In this document: positions 37,601-56,989 of the stretch, piece by piece
Layout: every line of letters starts with the position of its first letter
Numbering within the stretch: position 1 is the first letter of the stretch
Assembly: GCF_037975245.1 (NCBI RefSeq)
Contig: NC_092561.1
Coordinates: forward strand, 782,501 to 846,500
Length of the DNA stretch: 64,000 bases
Reading direction: 5' to 3'
Source of the DNA: Apostichopus japonicus
Taxonomy: Eukaryota; Echinodermata; Holothuroidea; Aspidochirotida; Stichopodidae
Notes under the pieces: generated by a model
Told to the model about the DNA's origin: nothing
Database searches by the model: none
What the model saw: only the letters and a program-made list of their open reading frames with translations
Position numbers and translations under genes: made by a program

Positions 37601-40600
37601 TGACCTCCACCAAATTCAAATGGCTTTTCTACTGAATGTGGTACATCTTCACATAAATATGAGATTGGTCCAAGCTTTCCTTCATGAGATATTGTGTTTA
37701 CAAGGTTTTCACAATTTGACCCCTGGTGACCCCAAATAAACTTTGACCTCCACCAAAATCAAATGGCTTTTTTCTACTGAATGTGGTACATCTTCACACG
37801 AAATATGAGATTGGTCCAAGCTTTCCTGGTTTTCACAATTTGACCCCTGGTGATCCCAAATGACCTTTAAACTCCTCTAAAAAGTAACAGGTTCTTCTAC
37901 TCAAAGTGGTACTCCTACACAGGAAATATGAGATTGGTCGAGGCTTCCCTACTTGAGATATTGTGTTTACAAGCAACGTCTCACAAACACACACACGCCC
38001 ATCCAACTGCATGACTACACAGGTTTCTATTATTATCGAAACCAAATATCAAAACAAGTCATCTGTTATAATTAATAGCCACATTTATGGATAATTTTAA
38101 TTGGCAAAAGGAAAGAATCCTGGGAATAAGTATTTAAGAGATTGTCAAAACAAGCATGAACTGAAAATCCCCCAGTTGCATTGTTTCTTCCTAGATACAC
38201 TCACCAGTAACTTTTAGCACTTTTCCCTGCTGACCCACTTCTGGGTCATTGTCTGTATCCCCTTTTCCTTCTGAATGTACCAGTCGCAAAAGTCATTGGT
38301 TTCTACCAATTTTATCATCTCCAAGAATCATTCAACTTTGTGTTTTCAAATCATTTCTTTTCTGAGAAAAGGTTTCCAACACACTGTTGAAATGCTGCAT
38401 ATAAGTATGTATAGGTCAACTTGTTCGGGTTCTTACCACTCCTATTTCGCGTAGGATTTTGTCATTCGTTAGGCAGTACGTTACATATGTCGGAGGGGGC
38501 CCGACGGTCTCTGATCAAAATCCCTTTTTTTACAAGTTTCTTAAAGCACCATACTGATAAAATGCAATTATATAACTGGAATATACCCTATGAGGACAAT
38601 TAAGGATAGTCTGTATGAAGTGATGTAGTCAAATGGACTACCAAACACTCCTGCATGGAAACAAAAAACAATATGAATGATTTTGAGTTTTCACTGTACC
38701 TGAGTTAGTTGACCAAACCCTTGAGGCCAATCTTTTTCTTGATATTCATCTGTTGGGTAGGCATCTGCCGGAGTTCGGTCTCCATGTCGGAAGAGCTGAA
38801 AATCAGAAGAACAGAAGATTTATGTCTCCAGCCAAATGTTTGGAGTACACTTAAAGATGAACGATAGTGATTTTTCAGCATCGACGAAAAAATACGATTT
38901 TATTCAAGAGTATTCTAGTTGGTTTCCATATTACACATGTGAAAATTCAAGTCAATCCGATCTTGGGAAAGGCTTAAAAAAAATTCCTAAACTCGTTGAT
39001 TTTTTAAACAAAAATTGGGCTTTTCGCGAACAGCGATATGATGATCACATGATCTACAGTGACATGTGACGTCATTATGATGATAACAAAGTGAGCTCGG
39101 CGTAGTGTACTTCAGCAGTGTGCACTTAGTGAGTAAGTTTAGTTGCAACCTACTCTATATTGGACTCGACAAACAACCTAAACCAGAGAGGAGATTTGAT
39201 ACACTACGTGAGACATTAAACGGTCTAATTTTAATAAGGTGTTATTGTTCCTGCTTTTTCTTGTCGTTTTAGTGAAGCCGACTGTCCCAATGTAAATTAC
39301 GGAATAATCGGTCATAGAGCCATCTCAGGCCCAATTGAAATTTGCGTGTGGCAAGGTCACTAAAGTAAAAAAAGTTTGAAAGTTTGATGCTTTTATGCCG
39401 CATTATTTATATATATCCCGATAAATGCAACAGTAAATGTTGGAAATGGAAGACATGTCAGACGTGAACAACCTAATGACTATGTGAGGAGAGAATCCAC
39501 GTGCAAATTTCAATTGGGGCATGGACGTCACTTAGGCAGAGTTTTTTTGGGCAGAGATGTGTTCATACCCTCCAAACCACTTTAAATGTAATACGAATAG
39601 GAAATGCGTGTATGCTCGAGCGAAACAAAACATCGTGTAAGTATTACTTACGGTAGCGCACACTGTCACTTATGTTTGCACCTGAGTGTGAAAGTACCGT
39701 TTGCGGACCTACGTGAAGTTGGGCTAGAATACGATTCCTCCTGAAGCCCAAACCACGAGGCATGCATGTGAATAAACGCAATAGGCATTGCATGTAGTGA
39801 GAAAATTGTTTGAGCTAGACTAACTACTCGATTGAGTTCAAATGCGGTTGTATTTCAAGCTCAATGAAACCTTTCTGTTGGATTTAATGACGCACGGAAC
39901 AAAGAACGTTTATGTTTTACAGTAGGCCTAGTGCATACAAGCGAATCTACTTTGTTTAGAACTTTGGATTTTCTTTCGGATGTTATACTCAACTAAGTTT
40001 GAGACTATCATCACTATTGTTATTGTGCCAGTTTGACTGGTAAGTGAGCACATTCATACATCACTCTGTATAAAACCCGCCAAAAACGTGATCTTGAGAT
40101 TTACGTTACTTTGGGTCAGCTTGCGAGTTACCTCTTCAGATATTGGGAAATCGTTGCGGAATCGCCGCAAATTTCGTAAAAAAACACTTGTAAACACGTG
40201 GTGAAGAAATCAAGAAACACCATGATATTCCTTATCTATTTATGTCTGGAACATTACGCCTGAAAATAACAGTTATGCTGACACGAAATGCACGCACAGC
40301 TCCGTACTGAACAGTTCACAACAGAAAAGATCATCACAGTGACGTCATTCACTGACCTGAGGGCTGTTCAAGGTGGTTGCAGTGTTTGCAAATTCCTAAA
40401 TTACGGAGACGAAAATCTACATTATATATGAAAATGAGAGATTTTTTTTCTGTCACTATCGTTCTACTTTAAATGGAAGAAAAATTGTTGAGAATGTTTT
40501 TGTCATGTTTACAAACATGGTCTTTGTTTAAATCAAACTTTGACACCCTCTATGTATTTGTGTTGTTGCTGATTTTGCTTTTTTCCCACCAAATCAATGT

Positions 40601-42522
40601 ACATATGTATCAGAAATATAGTGCATATCTTTCCATTACACTGGTCAACCGGAGTCAACCGCCACATAGACATACAGTAAGGTTAAGCTGTACAGGATAA
40701 TGTAGGAGTCATCTGATCAGGAAGGAATCACATGATTTTACTAGGCTGCTGAACTTGTTACTGTACTGTACGTTGCTGGACCTCTGCATGTTGCAAACAG
40801 GAAGCTATACACACAGTACAGCCTTTGTTAATTGGCAACCCACCACTATCATCTAGCGTCACAAGCATCTAGTACTATGAATGTATATATGCAGAGAATC
40901 TATGTGAGGACTGTGTACAGTACTGGCATGGCAGTCAACACTGTGTTCTCAGTTTTAGGTTAGTCCAACATGCCCTTTTCATGTGTTGGTTCAGCAATTT
41001 CACCACAAAAAACAACCTATTATTACTCAAGATACTGATAAGACTGCTACTGATTCATGAAACTAAGCCAGTGCTCACTAATGATTTTGATGGGTTACCA
41101 TCAACATGGCACCACTTAGATTAATTTTAATCTCACAGTAGTATTGATACATATTGATGTATATGTTTCCTGTTAAGGCAAATTTGGGGATATTTTTTAT
41201 AATTTATTATTTATATATTTCACACACATTTAAGTAAACTTGACTAGGCAAGCTAATGAAAATATGATGATACTTTGGTATTGAATGGCACTGAGGAATT
41301 TATCAGTTATATTTGAATGATTACTTTTTAAAGGATTGTCAGGGGAGAGCTTGAATTTGGGAAATACGAAAGTTTGCATGCATGCCAAGTTGCGGTCCTT
41401 ATAGGGTGCCTTAGGTCATTCTCTACATGGCCAGCTTACTGGCAGTATTATGCTATGCAGCAGTAGACTGGTAGCACTGATGATGCACACGAATCAATAT
41501 CCTTCTTTTTTTTGGGGGGGGGGGGGTACGGCTATTATTTTTTAATAAGGATTTGAACTGTGATTCTTGTTTTGCCTGTTTTATATTGCTTGTTAGCATT
41601 GTTAATATAAATTAGTTTTTATAGAGTTGATCATTTCAACTGTCTGTACCACTCCACATTACAATTCATAGCTTACTCTGCACCTATCTGCCAACGTGAT
41701 ATTCTGCTTGGGATTTAATAAAGTATGACTTACTTAAACCAAAACGTAACTATCTTCCGTAGAAATTAAATCTTGTTACAAAACAACCTGTAATAAAACT
41801 AGATCATATAAGGCCTCCAGAAAAGTATTTCAATGCCAATCACAAAACTCGATATTAAAGTTAGCTTTGTGGCATTTCTTTTATTTTCTGTCAAAATTTC
41901 AGCGAAATTGGAAGAAATGTACACATCCTTCCCATCAACAAATACAGATGGAGCCAATAACATTTCTTGCTGATTTACATCAAAATGAGGAAGAAAATAC
42001 AGTTCAATTTAAGGTACAATTTTTGAGCACATAAACTATAAAATATGCAAACTGGCAATTGCCGAAAACATTTTACGAAATTTTCTTTTTTGTTGCATAC
42101 AGTACATGTAGTCTTTTAATACCTAAATCATTCTGACAGACTCTATCTTATGATTGAAATGATTAATGAAACTTGACATTAATATATGTGCCTTTTGTTG
42201 TTGCAAAGTGACTGAAATTAAATAAATAGGCCTTATGTGATTCAGTCATAAAAATGTTGGAATCAACTGTAGTCTTTCTTCTATGTCAATCCTAAGTTAT
42301 ATACCTAGGCCTTGCGTAACTAAGGGCGGCTAGTTATTTACAATTATTACTAGCTCTAACCTAGCCTACAGGCTACAGTAGGCTTTGCTACGCCTAACTT
42401 TGACGATGTCGTTCATAACTATGATTATACATTACCACTTGAACATGTTCCAAAGAGCTTTCGGAGAAGGTGCTACCAATAATGAGTGCTACACACAAGA
42501 AAGAAAAATCTAAGCCCAACAT
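25252..42522 (-). CDS. ACP2/ACP3-like: Membrane-anchored histidine acid phosphatase, complete, ten exons
   Basis: Minus-strand exons: 42522-42436, 38795-38700, 33625-33377, 33019-32924, 30109-30017, 29303-29177, 28501-28410, 27713-27598, 26866-26682 and 25385-25252. Phases agree throughout; the total is 1275 nt (424 aa plus TGA). Seen: a signal peptide (about residues 1-20); the catalytic loop RHGDRTP (32-38), formed across the exon 1/2 join; STDVDRT with Arg103; the catalytic HD pair (281-282, start of exon 8); conserved cysteines (NCP, CELDCP, ACG); a transmembrane helix (about 385-405); and a short tail ending in EDPW. Known role: branch-2 histidine phosphatase removing phosphate from esters at acid pH in lysosomes or at the cell surface. 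Length and anchor match both ACP2 and the transmembrane form of ACP3; I cannot separate these. It is head-to-head with ACADL. Intron stretches not listed separately show nothing recognised. Confidence 0.95.
25536..25634. repeat. (TA)n then (GT)n microsatellite
   Basis: About 39 TA units followed by a GT run, in the last intron of the acid phosphatase, about 150 bases from the final exon. Confidence 0.98.
25670..26118. repeat. 37-bp minisatellite, about 12 copies
   Basis: The unit contains CAGGGTAACTTGGTGTTCCC followed by a variable AA-C-TGTG part. Two alternating versions (CAGCCCAGGG and CAGTCTAGGG) suggest a higher-order 74-bp unit. Located in the last phosphatase intron. Confidence 0.92.
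26541..26710 (-). repeat. 45-bp tandem repeats duplicating the 3' edge and donor of phosphatase exon 9
   Basis: Units start at 26541, 26586, 26631 and 26675. The last is the real exon 9 end with its donor. On the minus strand each extra copy carries exon-like sequence (GGGCTGGTGGTGACAGATAA), preceded by ACTCAG. Two of the three extra copies keep a GTAAGT donor, and the copy at 26631 has lost it. Confidence 0.88.
32250..32570 (+). repeat. Interspersed repeat with AGCGCT...GCGCTATATAAAT tail
   Basis: Two related blocks (about 32250-32330 and 32415-32485) precede AAAGCGCTCTTGAAAATG, then AAAGGGCGCTATATAAAT and an AAT-rich tail. The same tail type is at 51017-51096. It resembles the 3' ends of LINE/SINE families common in deuterostome invertebrates. 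It lies in a phosphatase intron. Confidence 0.6.
33764..34322. repeat. 47-bp minisatellite, about 12 copies
   Basis: The unit reads GATGGTTTAAAGGCTAGTAG, then ACTAGC, CAGCAGTAGAACC and ATACTCT. Variants are shared between non-adjacent copies (AAACC/AACTA; CCCAG/GCGCAG). Located in phosphatase intron 2. Confidence 0.95.
35650..36009. mobile_element. Reversed copy of the 20780-21427 MITE family
   Basis: The reverse complement matches the 20780 element from its CAAGGGCGGC end (here at 36009) through a G/C run and the block ending in ATTTTGTC to about 35650. The distal end is not defined. It abuts a second MITE family at 36010. Confidence 0.65.
36010..36570. mobile_element. 5'-truncated copy of the 22114-23005 MITE family
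   Basis: Nearly collinear with 22427-23005: CCTGGACATCC, then ATCATATTCTTTGTTAT, then the shared core, ending with the inverse of CATAGGCGTACGGG at 36570. The 5' part is missing where the neighbouring MITE lies, so the two are nested or fused. Confidence 0.75.
37287..37977. repeat. About 140-bp tandem repeat, five copies
   Basis: The marker GAGATTGGTCCAAG occurs near 37379, 37521, 37661, 37807 and 37930 (one variant). Each unit carries TTTGACCCCTAGTGACCCC and TTTGACCTCCACCAAA-like parts. Located in phosphatase intron 2. Confidence 0.9.
38855..40468. mobile_element. 1.6-kb TTAA-flanked inverted-repeat element
   Basis: The left end AGATGAACGATAGTGA and the inverse of AGTAGAACGATAGTGA at the right form 14/16 matching TIRs. 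Exact TTAA copies flank it at 38851-38854 and 40469-40472. TTAA targets fit piggyBac or Kolobok. No transposase ORF is visible, so it is non-autonomous. Located in phosphatase intron 1, about 60 bases from exon 2. Confidence 0.8.
40490..42420 (-). other. Rest of phosphatase intron 1, no recognised element
   Basis: AT-rich unique sequence with a G-run near 41515-41527. No ORF or transposon signature recognised. Confidence 0.55.
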
Positions 42523-43449
42523 TTTAAGGGAAATGCATCAACTGTTCTGAGCTATTATATGTGGTCGGGAGCTTTTAGTGTTGCTGTTTCCATGAGTTAT
42601 CGATCACATCATGTTAGTAAATTGTTGACGTCCAACTGGCCTGTGTTACCCTCTCTTTAGTCACACACGTGAATGGCAGCAGATGGTCACGCCCACCGCT
42701 TTGGGATAGCAAATGGAGATGCTCATTTTTAGCCCCTCCCACTCAAAGCTTGGCGTTTGGAACTATTGAAAATACTTTTGAGGAAACGACCGTGACTCAT
42801 ATTAATATTTCTGTTTCGACTCTACTACTAGTACTAGAGCGACAATTAACTAATTAGTAATAAAAACTAGCAACATAAAAAAGGGAATAATTTAGTGATT
42901 AGTGATTAACACACTGTTATCTAAAATCTCAGTATATGTAAACTGTACCGAAAGGCTCGTAATTAGTGGCGAACAAATATGCCTAGATATAAAACTTAAT
43001 TTATAACTTGTTGGTAAGAAAAATATAGACTTATAACACGATTAACACATATACTAAATTGCAGTTTCCCATATGAGGTGAAACCTATTGCACGTTGAAA
43101 CATAAACAGAAGGTTGTGTTCGGACGCTTATCAAATACAATAATTGAACGCGAACTACAGTGTCATCAATGTAAACAAAAGTAGTAGACCTACTTATCCA
43201 ATATTAAAACTTGTATGTAAGAATAAACTGAACGTTTTCTGACAATATTGCTAAGCTTGTTACAACAGTTTGTTTACATAATTTTCACAGAAAAAAACAT
43301 AAAAGCAAAAATAGCATTTTTTATGATAACAAATTGATCACGATTGATTTCCTGTTTACTATTTAATAATTTCCTTTTACAGGAGAATCTGTCAATCGTA
43401 TGCAAGCCGTTTTGCTTTTAATCTTTTAATTTTGAAAGTTAATGATTAA

Positions 43450-44010
43450 ATGCTTGTGATGATATCTTTAATGAGTTCAATATATCTTCAATTGGTGCTG
43501 GGATTTTTTGATATCATAAATTCTTTTCATGATATCACTAAATCAAAGTTATGATGTAATTTCATTTCTTGATATTTTAAAATAGAAAACATTTCAGATA
43601 TCACCATAATACTTACAAATTATATCAAAAGTTCGTATACAGATATGAGTAAATGGATTGCAGATAGGCCTATCATTAAAAATGACATACATATCAAGAA
43701 GTACTCCATAATTAATGATATCATGAATACGATTTAACGATTTGTATATATCACTAATTCGGATTTAATGATATCATGGGTTCGAAATTAATGATAAGTA
43801 CTGATCTTTAATTCGAATTAATGATATCAATAAATATGGCTGAACTCTTGACATGTACGCCATCTTTAAAGATATCTTGAATTGATTTGCGGACATCATG
43901 AAATGATTTAAAGACTATCAAGGATCCAATTTGTGATATCACAAATTCCATTTATTTGTTGATATCATTAATTATTTTACCGATAACTTGAAGATATCAT
44001 GATGTTAGCC
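43450..44010. repeat. Degenerate GATATC-rich repeat between divergent genes
   Basis: Eleven perfect GATATC sites in about 560 bases, most in a context like TTAATGATATCAT with AATTCGAATTAAT nearby. Spacing is irregular (about 20-70 bases). It lies between the phosphatase and ACADL start codons. Confidence 0.8.
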
Positions 44011-44797
44011 TATCTGTAATTATTAGCTGGTAACCTAAGTAGTGATTTTAGTGTAAAACGGATTGACGTGCACCCGCAGAGTTAGCGTGTATCACCATGT
44101 CAGTCATGGAGCTGAAAAAGATTAACCATTAATTAATCTAAGAAAGTAATATTCTTACAATCAAGTTCAATTGATGAAAGTTTAATTAGAATAAAACATA
44201 ATTTACATTCACACCACTGGTTAGAATGAAGGCGTTCCTCCCATCTTAGGGAAGAACTAAAAAAAAATACCATTTTTATAAATCACAAGTGCCCCTGCTT
44301 TGATTATAAAAAAATCATTTTCCATTTTTGATTGCAAAAAAATGTGCGCTTTTGTTATTTAAAAAGTACACCTTTGTTGAAAGAGTAAAGCATGTAACTT
44401 AAACCGTGCCCAGTTATTGAAAAGTTTAGCCTTGGGGGAAATTAAAATTTCAGTGTTGACAATTAAAAACTTCCGTATACAAAGTTCTATAATTTACCAG
44501 TGCTACGTAATAGACTGCGGATATATATTGTTCGAAATTTCTGAGGTACCGTACCGTAACTTTCTAATTTGCCCCCACCCCGGGCGGACCCCTCATATCA
44601 AAGGCATATGGCGGACAGCTCCTCAATGGTTGTGCCCCCTCAGCCCGTCCCTCCCCCTATCTCTCTTTCAGATTGAACCCTGTTCCACCGTCCCTGGATA
44701 ATAATGACCTCCAATGGCTACCGAAATACTCTGTAATTACGCGGCACAGACGATCAAAGTGCACTCATGTGATAAGCGTTACATTGTATATAACAAA

Positions 44798-52539
<7,742 letters not shown>

Positions 52540-54652
52540 GAGCAAGACAATCTTTGAAAAAGAACTTTGTTATGAGTTGTGAGTTGCGCACTGTTGCACG
52601 ACTAAGGTCCCCTATCATGTTGGGTCTGAAAAAGCTCAAATTTAACAATTATCAAACATCGATACGAAATGGAAAATTATGTGATTAGACAGTTGAAAGA
52701 AGACGTCAAGTTGTTGATAGTCTCTGTCTGGAGGGGTAACAGAGTTGGGGGGGGGGGTGGTCAGTGTCTTCGAGGGCCAGCTTGGTCCTCGGGGGAAAGC
52801 AAGTTACCGGGCGCTCTTTATGAATTTCTTACATTTTCCTTAAATATATCTTGAATATGAGAATATAGTATTCATTATCCCACACCCCCTCCCCTATAAT
52901 TGATTCTGATCCCGGGAATGTTTCCCCTTCTGACCCCCACTCGCCAGGCCTGGAGGAGGGGGGGGGGGTAGACAGAGGTTGTCAAGTCAATACCAATTGA
53001 GGTTATTTGAGGAAAACTAACTACAGAACTATGGAACATGGGCGGTATGAGTGATGTTCTATATCAAGTAAACCCTCAACGTCTGTGTTGTATGATCCTC
53101 AGCGTTGCAAGTACGACACCCTTGATAAATGAAATTCAAAGGTTAAGTGAGTCTACTACTCAGCTGCATTTAGTTCATAAAGTATAACTTTAAGTAAACA
53201 GGGTAAATACAAAGAATTACTTCAAAGTATCATATATAAATTTGATATCCGTGTATAAGAATTCAACTGTATAGAAATTCGTTCATATATCGTGCAGCAA
53301 TGTTTATACAATTTGATAGTTTAGAACCTTTATTATAGTTTCAGTAATGACTATTTCATCATTTTATGTTTAAACCATTTAACAATCTTATTTTCTTTCA
53401 CTTACCATATCATTTGTTTAATCTGAACAAGAACTGTTTCTTGATGTACGCCTATTTATAAATATTTTATATTTATACTGGTTTAAAATAAATCAAAATT
53501 GAAATTAAAGTACAGTTACGTTGTTTGTAAACTTACTGGACAATTACCATACGTCATATATAGAGGAGCTTCTTTTTTGTTGTTAAATACATGGCGCGTT
53601 TTATAAACAATATTAGCAAACGTTCTGTGAATTGCTCAAAATATGAGATTGAAATTGATCAACTTAATAGACATTTTGATTTTTTTTTTTTTAACTTAAC
53701 GAAGGTTGATGAGTATGTGCCATAATTAATTATCTCACAATTGGTTCCGAAAACTTTCGTCGCCCGATATTTCTGTATACTTTTTTATTATATGATAAGA
53801 AATACATTGGACATCGGACATCGGACATTGGACATCGGACGATCATTCAAGCTTACATAAGTTACAAAATTGTAAAGCAAGTGCAACAAATACAAAATGG
53901 AATAAAAGGCAGCTTTTATAGTTATTGCAATTAATCTTTATGTAATGACTGTTAAATACAAGCTGTCATGTAAGTACTAACTGGACGCTGTCACTACCTT
54001 CCTGTTCCTGACGCTTGACTCCCTACCCAACTATCATCCTCCTACCCCCACCCGACCCCCACCCGACCCCCACCCGACCCCCACCCGACCCCCTATTTCA
54101 TTAAGAAATACATTGGACGATCAATTAAACTCCCGTAAGTTACAAAAAATGACAAGTGCAAAAATGCTAATTGAGTACAAAGTACACAAATGCGTTCAAG
54201 ATAACGATATAAACAGCTTGAAGTACAGATAAGTACAAAAATACAATATTAATAAAAAACAACAAGTGAATACACAAATAAAATACTAATAAATAAACAC
54301 GAGCGAGTACAAAAGTGCTGCATTAAAGAAAAATACTAATGAGTACAAAAGTATAAAAATTAATTTAAAAAAATAACAGATGAGTATATACAATAATGCA
54401 ATGTTGATGATTATAAAGACAAATGAATATAAAAATACAATACTGATAAAAAAAAATAACACGAGCGAGTACAAAAATACAGTATTAATAAAAAAATACA
54501 AACAAGTACAAAATTAAAAATACAAATACAAGCGCGCTAAAATATTCGAACGTTCTTTCCCGAGATTTCTGATCCACCAATTAAGTTAATCGTTAATTGA
54601 TATATAATAACTCTAGAGAAGGAGAAATGATAGGATACGTGATTGTAACATC
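52540..54652. other. Convergent 3' flanks of ACADL and the sulfotransferase
   Basis: Holds G-runs (52747-52757 and 52960-52968), a candidate ACADL AATAAA near 53486, a small GGACATC repeat (53808-53840) and a block at 53935-54050 shared with 24470-24585. A CCCACCCGA repeat lies at about 54045-54092 and an A-rich ACAAAAATAC-like region at 54230-54530. No gene recognised. Confidence 0.6.
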
Positions 54653-54658
54653 TTTATT
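54653..54658 (-). other. Candidate polyadenylation signal of the sulfotransferase
   Basis: AATAAA on the minus strand, 76 bases after the stop codon. Confidence 0.55.
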
Positions 54659-54733
54659 GAAACTTGAATGAATATACGTGACCATTATTTGACATTCTAG
54701 CATATTTGGGTTCAGTACTGAAGACCTTTAAGT

Positions 54734-55936
54734 TTACATCCATGAGAATGTAATACCTGTTAGTTCAACGAGTGGTTTGTACCTCCGACGATAGAAATTA
54801 ATCAATGTTTTTATGGCATTTTTGTCCATATATGGCTTTTTCCTTCCCTTACCCTTCAGACACCCCGAATCTGGCCTGTTCTTGACAATAGGACAATAAT
54901 ATCCCTTCTCCTTTCGGAAATACTTTTCTGTAAAAAATGATGGTACGCCGAGGAATGATTCGATATCTTTCAGAACTACCCAAGGTTTCTCCATAAATGT
55001 TCCCCCGTCAATAAATAGGACGCTTTCTCTTTGAATATGATCTAAGATAGAAACAACATAATTATCGTATAGACCCAGTGATATCAATTTACTGGAGCCG
55101 TCGACACCCCCGGATACGTTGAAAACACTCTTTTCGAAAGATGCAGCTATCCTATAGCCTTTAAAGTAACTAACCTTCTCTGCCTGTCGTCCAGGTTTAT
55201 TCAAATTATAATTCCAAATCATCTCTTTCTTCGAGGTTATCAACCCTTGATTTTTGTGACTTTTCATCTTGACGGTCACGTGACTATAATCTGATAAAGC
55301 TCTCTTTAAAGGGTCCTTCATAATAACGATAAACTTAGGATTTTCTGACAATAATTCCAAAACACGTGAAATGTTTTCAGGAGCATATTGCAGTCCAATC
55401 ATATTCAACAGCCCAATTTCGCCCGGTACCGTCAACGGAGTGACTCTACCAAACGTACGGCTGTTTAAATCCATGCAACAGCCGTCCTGTACGGGGTACA
55501 TACTTGTGACAACATTCGGGTGTAGGTCCAACATACCAGTCAACGTTTCGGTACCACATTTCTTGATGCCCATAATGATAACGCTCGGTTTTCGTTTTGT
55601 GCAGTTCAATTGGTTTTGCAAGGAATTATCAATCTCGGATCGCGACAAAGCTAGTCGACCCTTTGTGTAGACATAACACCCTTCTATATTCCACTTACTT
55701 TGTAAACTTTGTAAACCTTGTAAACTTTGTTTACTTTGTAAACTCTTAGAATTAAGTACTCCAGAAGTGACTTTACGTCTGAGGATATTTGCTTCTGGCA
55801 ACTTTTTAAAACAAGTAGTACAGGGCGTGTTTTTGGTTGCCATTTCGTACCAAGTTAAGAGGCCCGCGGCTATTGCAAATAACAAACAGTAAATGAAATT
55901 TCGTCTGGACTCGTTCACTAGAAAATGTCGTGCCAT
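54734..55936 (-). CDS. Golgi-type sulfotransferase, HS3ST-like, intronless and divergent
   Basis: A single 400-aa open reading frame. Seen: a type II membrane anchor at about residues 14-32; a linker with a short LQS/LQG repeat (65-81); the 5'-phosphosulfate loop MGIKKCGTETLTGML (122-136); the 3'-phosphate motif IVIMKDPLKRALSDYSHV (203-220), with Lys207 where the family usually has Arg; and a C-terminal block LFIDGG....FLGVPSFFTEKYF....KGYYCPI...CLKGKGRKKP (307-368) typical of the heparan sulfate 3-O-sulfotransferase/NDST class. Known role: moves sulfate from PAPS to a glycan in the Golgi. Odd: the ENEVHFF segment holding the catalytic Glu of HS3STs is replaced by SMYPVQDGC, and EKTPAYF is not recognisable. 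The acceptor may therefore differ or activity may be altered. The lack of introns suggests an old retrocopy or an intronless family. Confidence 0.88.
   Translation of the reverse strand: MARHFLVNESRRNFIYCLLFAIAAGLLTWYEMATKNTPCTTCFKKLPEANILRRKVTSGVLNSKSLQSKQSLQGLQSLQSKWNIEGCYVYTKGRLALSRSEIDNSLQNQLNCTKRKPSVIIMGIKKCGTETLTGMLDLHPNVVTSMYPVQDGCCMDLNSRTFGRVTPLTVPGEIGLLNMIGLQYAPENISRVLELLSENPKFIVIMKDPLKRALSDYSHVTVKMKSHKNQGLITSKKEMIWNYNLNKPGRQAEKVSYFKGYRIAASFEKSVFNVSGGVDGSSKLISLGLYDNYVVSILDHIQRESVLFIDGGTFMEKPWVVLKDIESFLGVPSFFTEKYFRKEKGYYCPIVKNRPDSGCLKGKGRKKPYMDKNAIKTLINFYRRRYKPLVELTGITFSWM
55694..55742 (-). repeat. Short in-frame repeat inside the sulfotransferase stem
   Basis: Nine-base units (plus strand TTGTAAACT) encode LQS/LQG repeats in the linker between membrane anchor and catalytic domain. 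Length is in frame. Confidence 0.8.
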
Positions 55937-56259
55937 TGTAAAAGTTGACTTGCAGAACTGTATGAAAGTTCCGTGAAAAGTACAAATGCAAACGGGTTAT
56001 TCACACTGTAATTAGGAGCAATACTTAGGTATTGACTCAGTAGGCGATATAAGTAATCATATACCCGGTCAATATGTTTATCGCAATCGCCGAACCATTA
56101 AATATATATACATGTAACAATGTATATTCGCGTACATGATATCATCCAATCACTCAGCATATAAACGAAGCCGTCTTCTTACTAAATACGTCATCACCGA
56201 AACACTCGCTGAATTATTGCTTCACCAGTAGTCTAGATATTAACACGTCTTAAGTTAAT

Positions 56260-56640
56260 CGTTCAATCGGTAACTACATTAAGTTATCTATCTCTCAATA
56301 GGTAATCACCGACTCGATCACTCGATAAGTAAATTGCTTCCTCAGTGTGTATTAAACTGATGAAAGGTAATCAACACGTTTTAAAGAAATGATATACACT
56401 TGCTCAATAGTTAGTTTCATTAATCTCTCTCGATCGGTAATGACGTCACCCCACGTGATAGGTAATCGCTAGTTCGTCAGTGGTAATCATCACACGCTGT
56501 AAGATAATCATCCACTTTCTCCATCGGTAACTTCTCCTTTCGTCTCTCAGTCAATTGGTTATTATCGATTCACCTGACGAGGTAATGATATACTCACTGA
56601 GTTATATATAGATCAAAGAAAGTACGTTCGATTGAAAAGT
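56260..56640. repeat. Quasi-periodic GGTAATC region upstream of the sulfotransferase
   Basis: GGTAAT or GGTAAC recurs about eight times at 23-70 base spacing, mixed with CACTCGAT/TCGATCGG-like words. It lies 0.3-0.7 kb upstream of the minus-strand start codon. It is either a degenerate tandem repeat or clustered binding sites. Confidence 0.5.
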
Positions 56641-56989
56641 TTGCATTAATATATAAGTTCTCTGAGGTGACAGCAGACATTGATGTCAAAAGTAGAGTAG
56701 GTATTAACATCAAGTCATATCTGATAATAAAAAAACTGCAATCTTGTGAGTAAATACCAAAAAGTGATAGGTCTTTTCACAGATAGAGAGTTTTGAATTA
56801 GTAGGTCTATATTTATGTGATATGTAATGGTGATGCCCATGTGTAGCTGTGTATAAATGGCCATTTGTATGCCTTTTTTGTATTCTGATTTGCAATGTTC
56901 CAAAGTTGATGGGGCTAAGATTTAAAGGAAAGGACAATGCTTGATACTGGTGTAATGAAAACATATCGTGCTCTCTGCTTCAGCTAAGA

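Noticed and set aside
38836-39069. A 77-residue plus-strand ORF
   Set aside because: It starts outside and runs into the TTAA-flanked element. It has no recognisable domain and no splice context.
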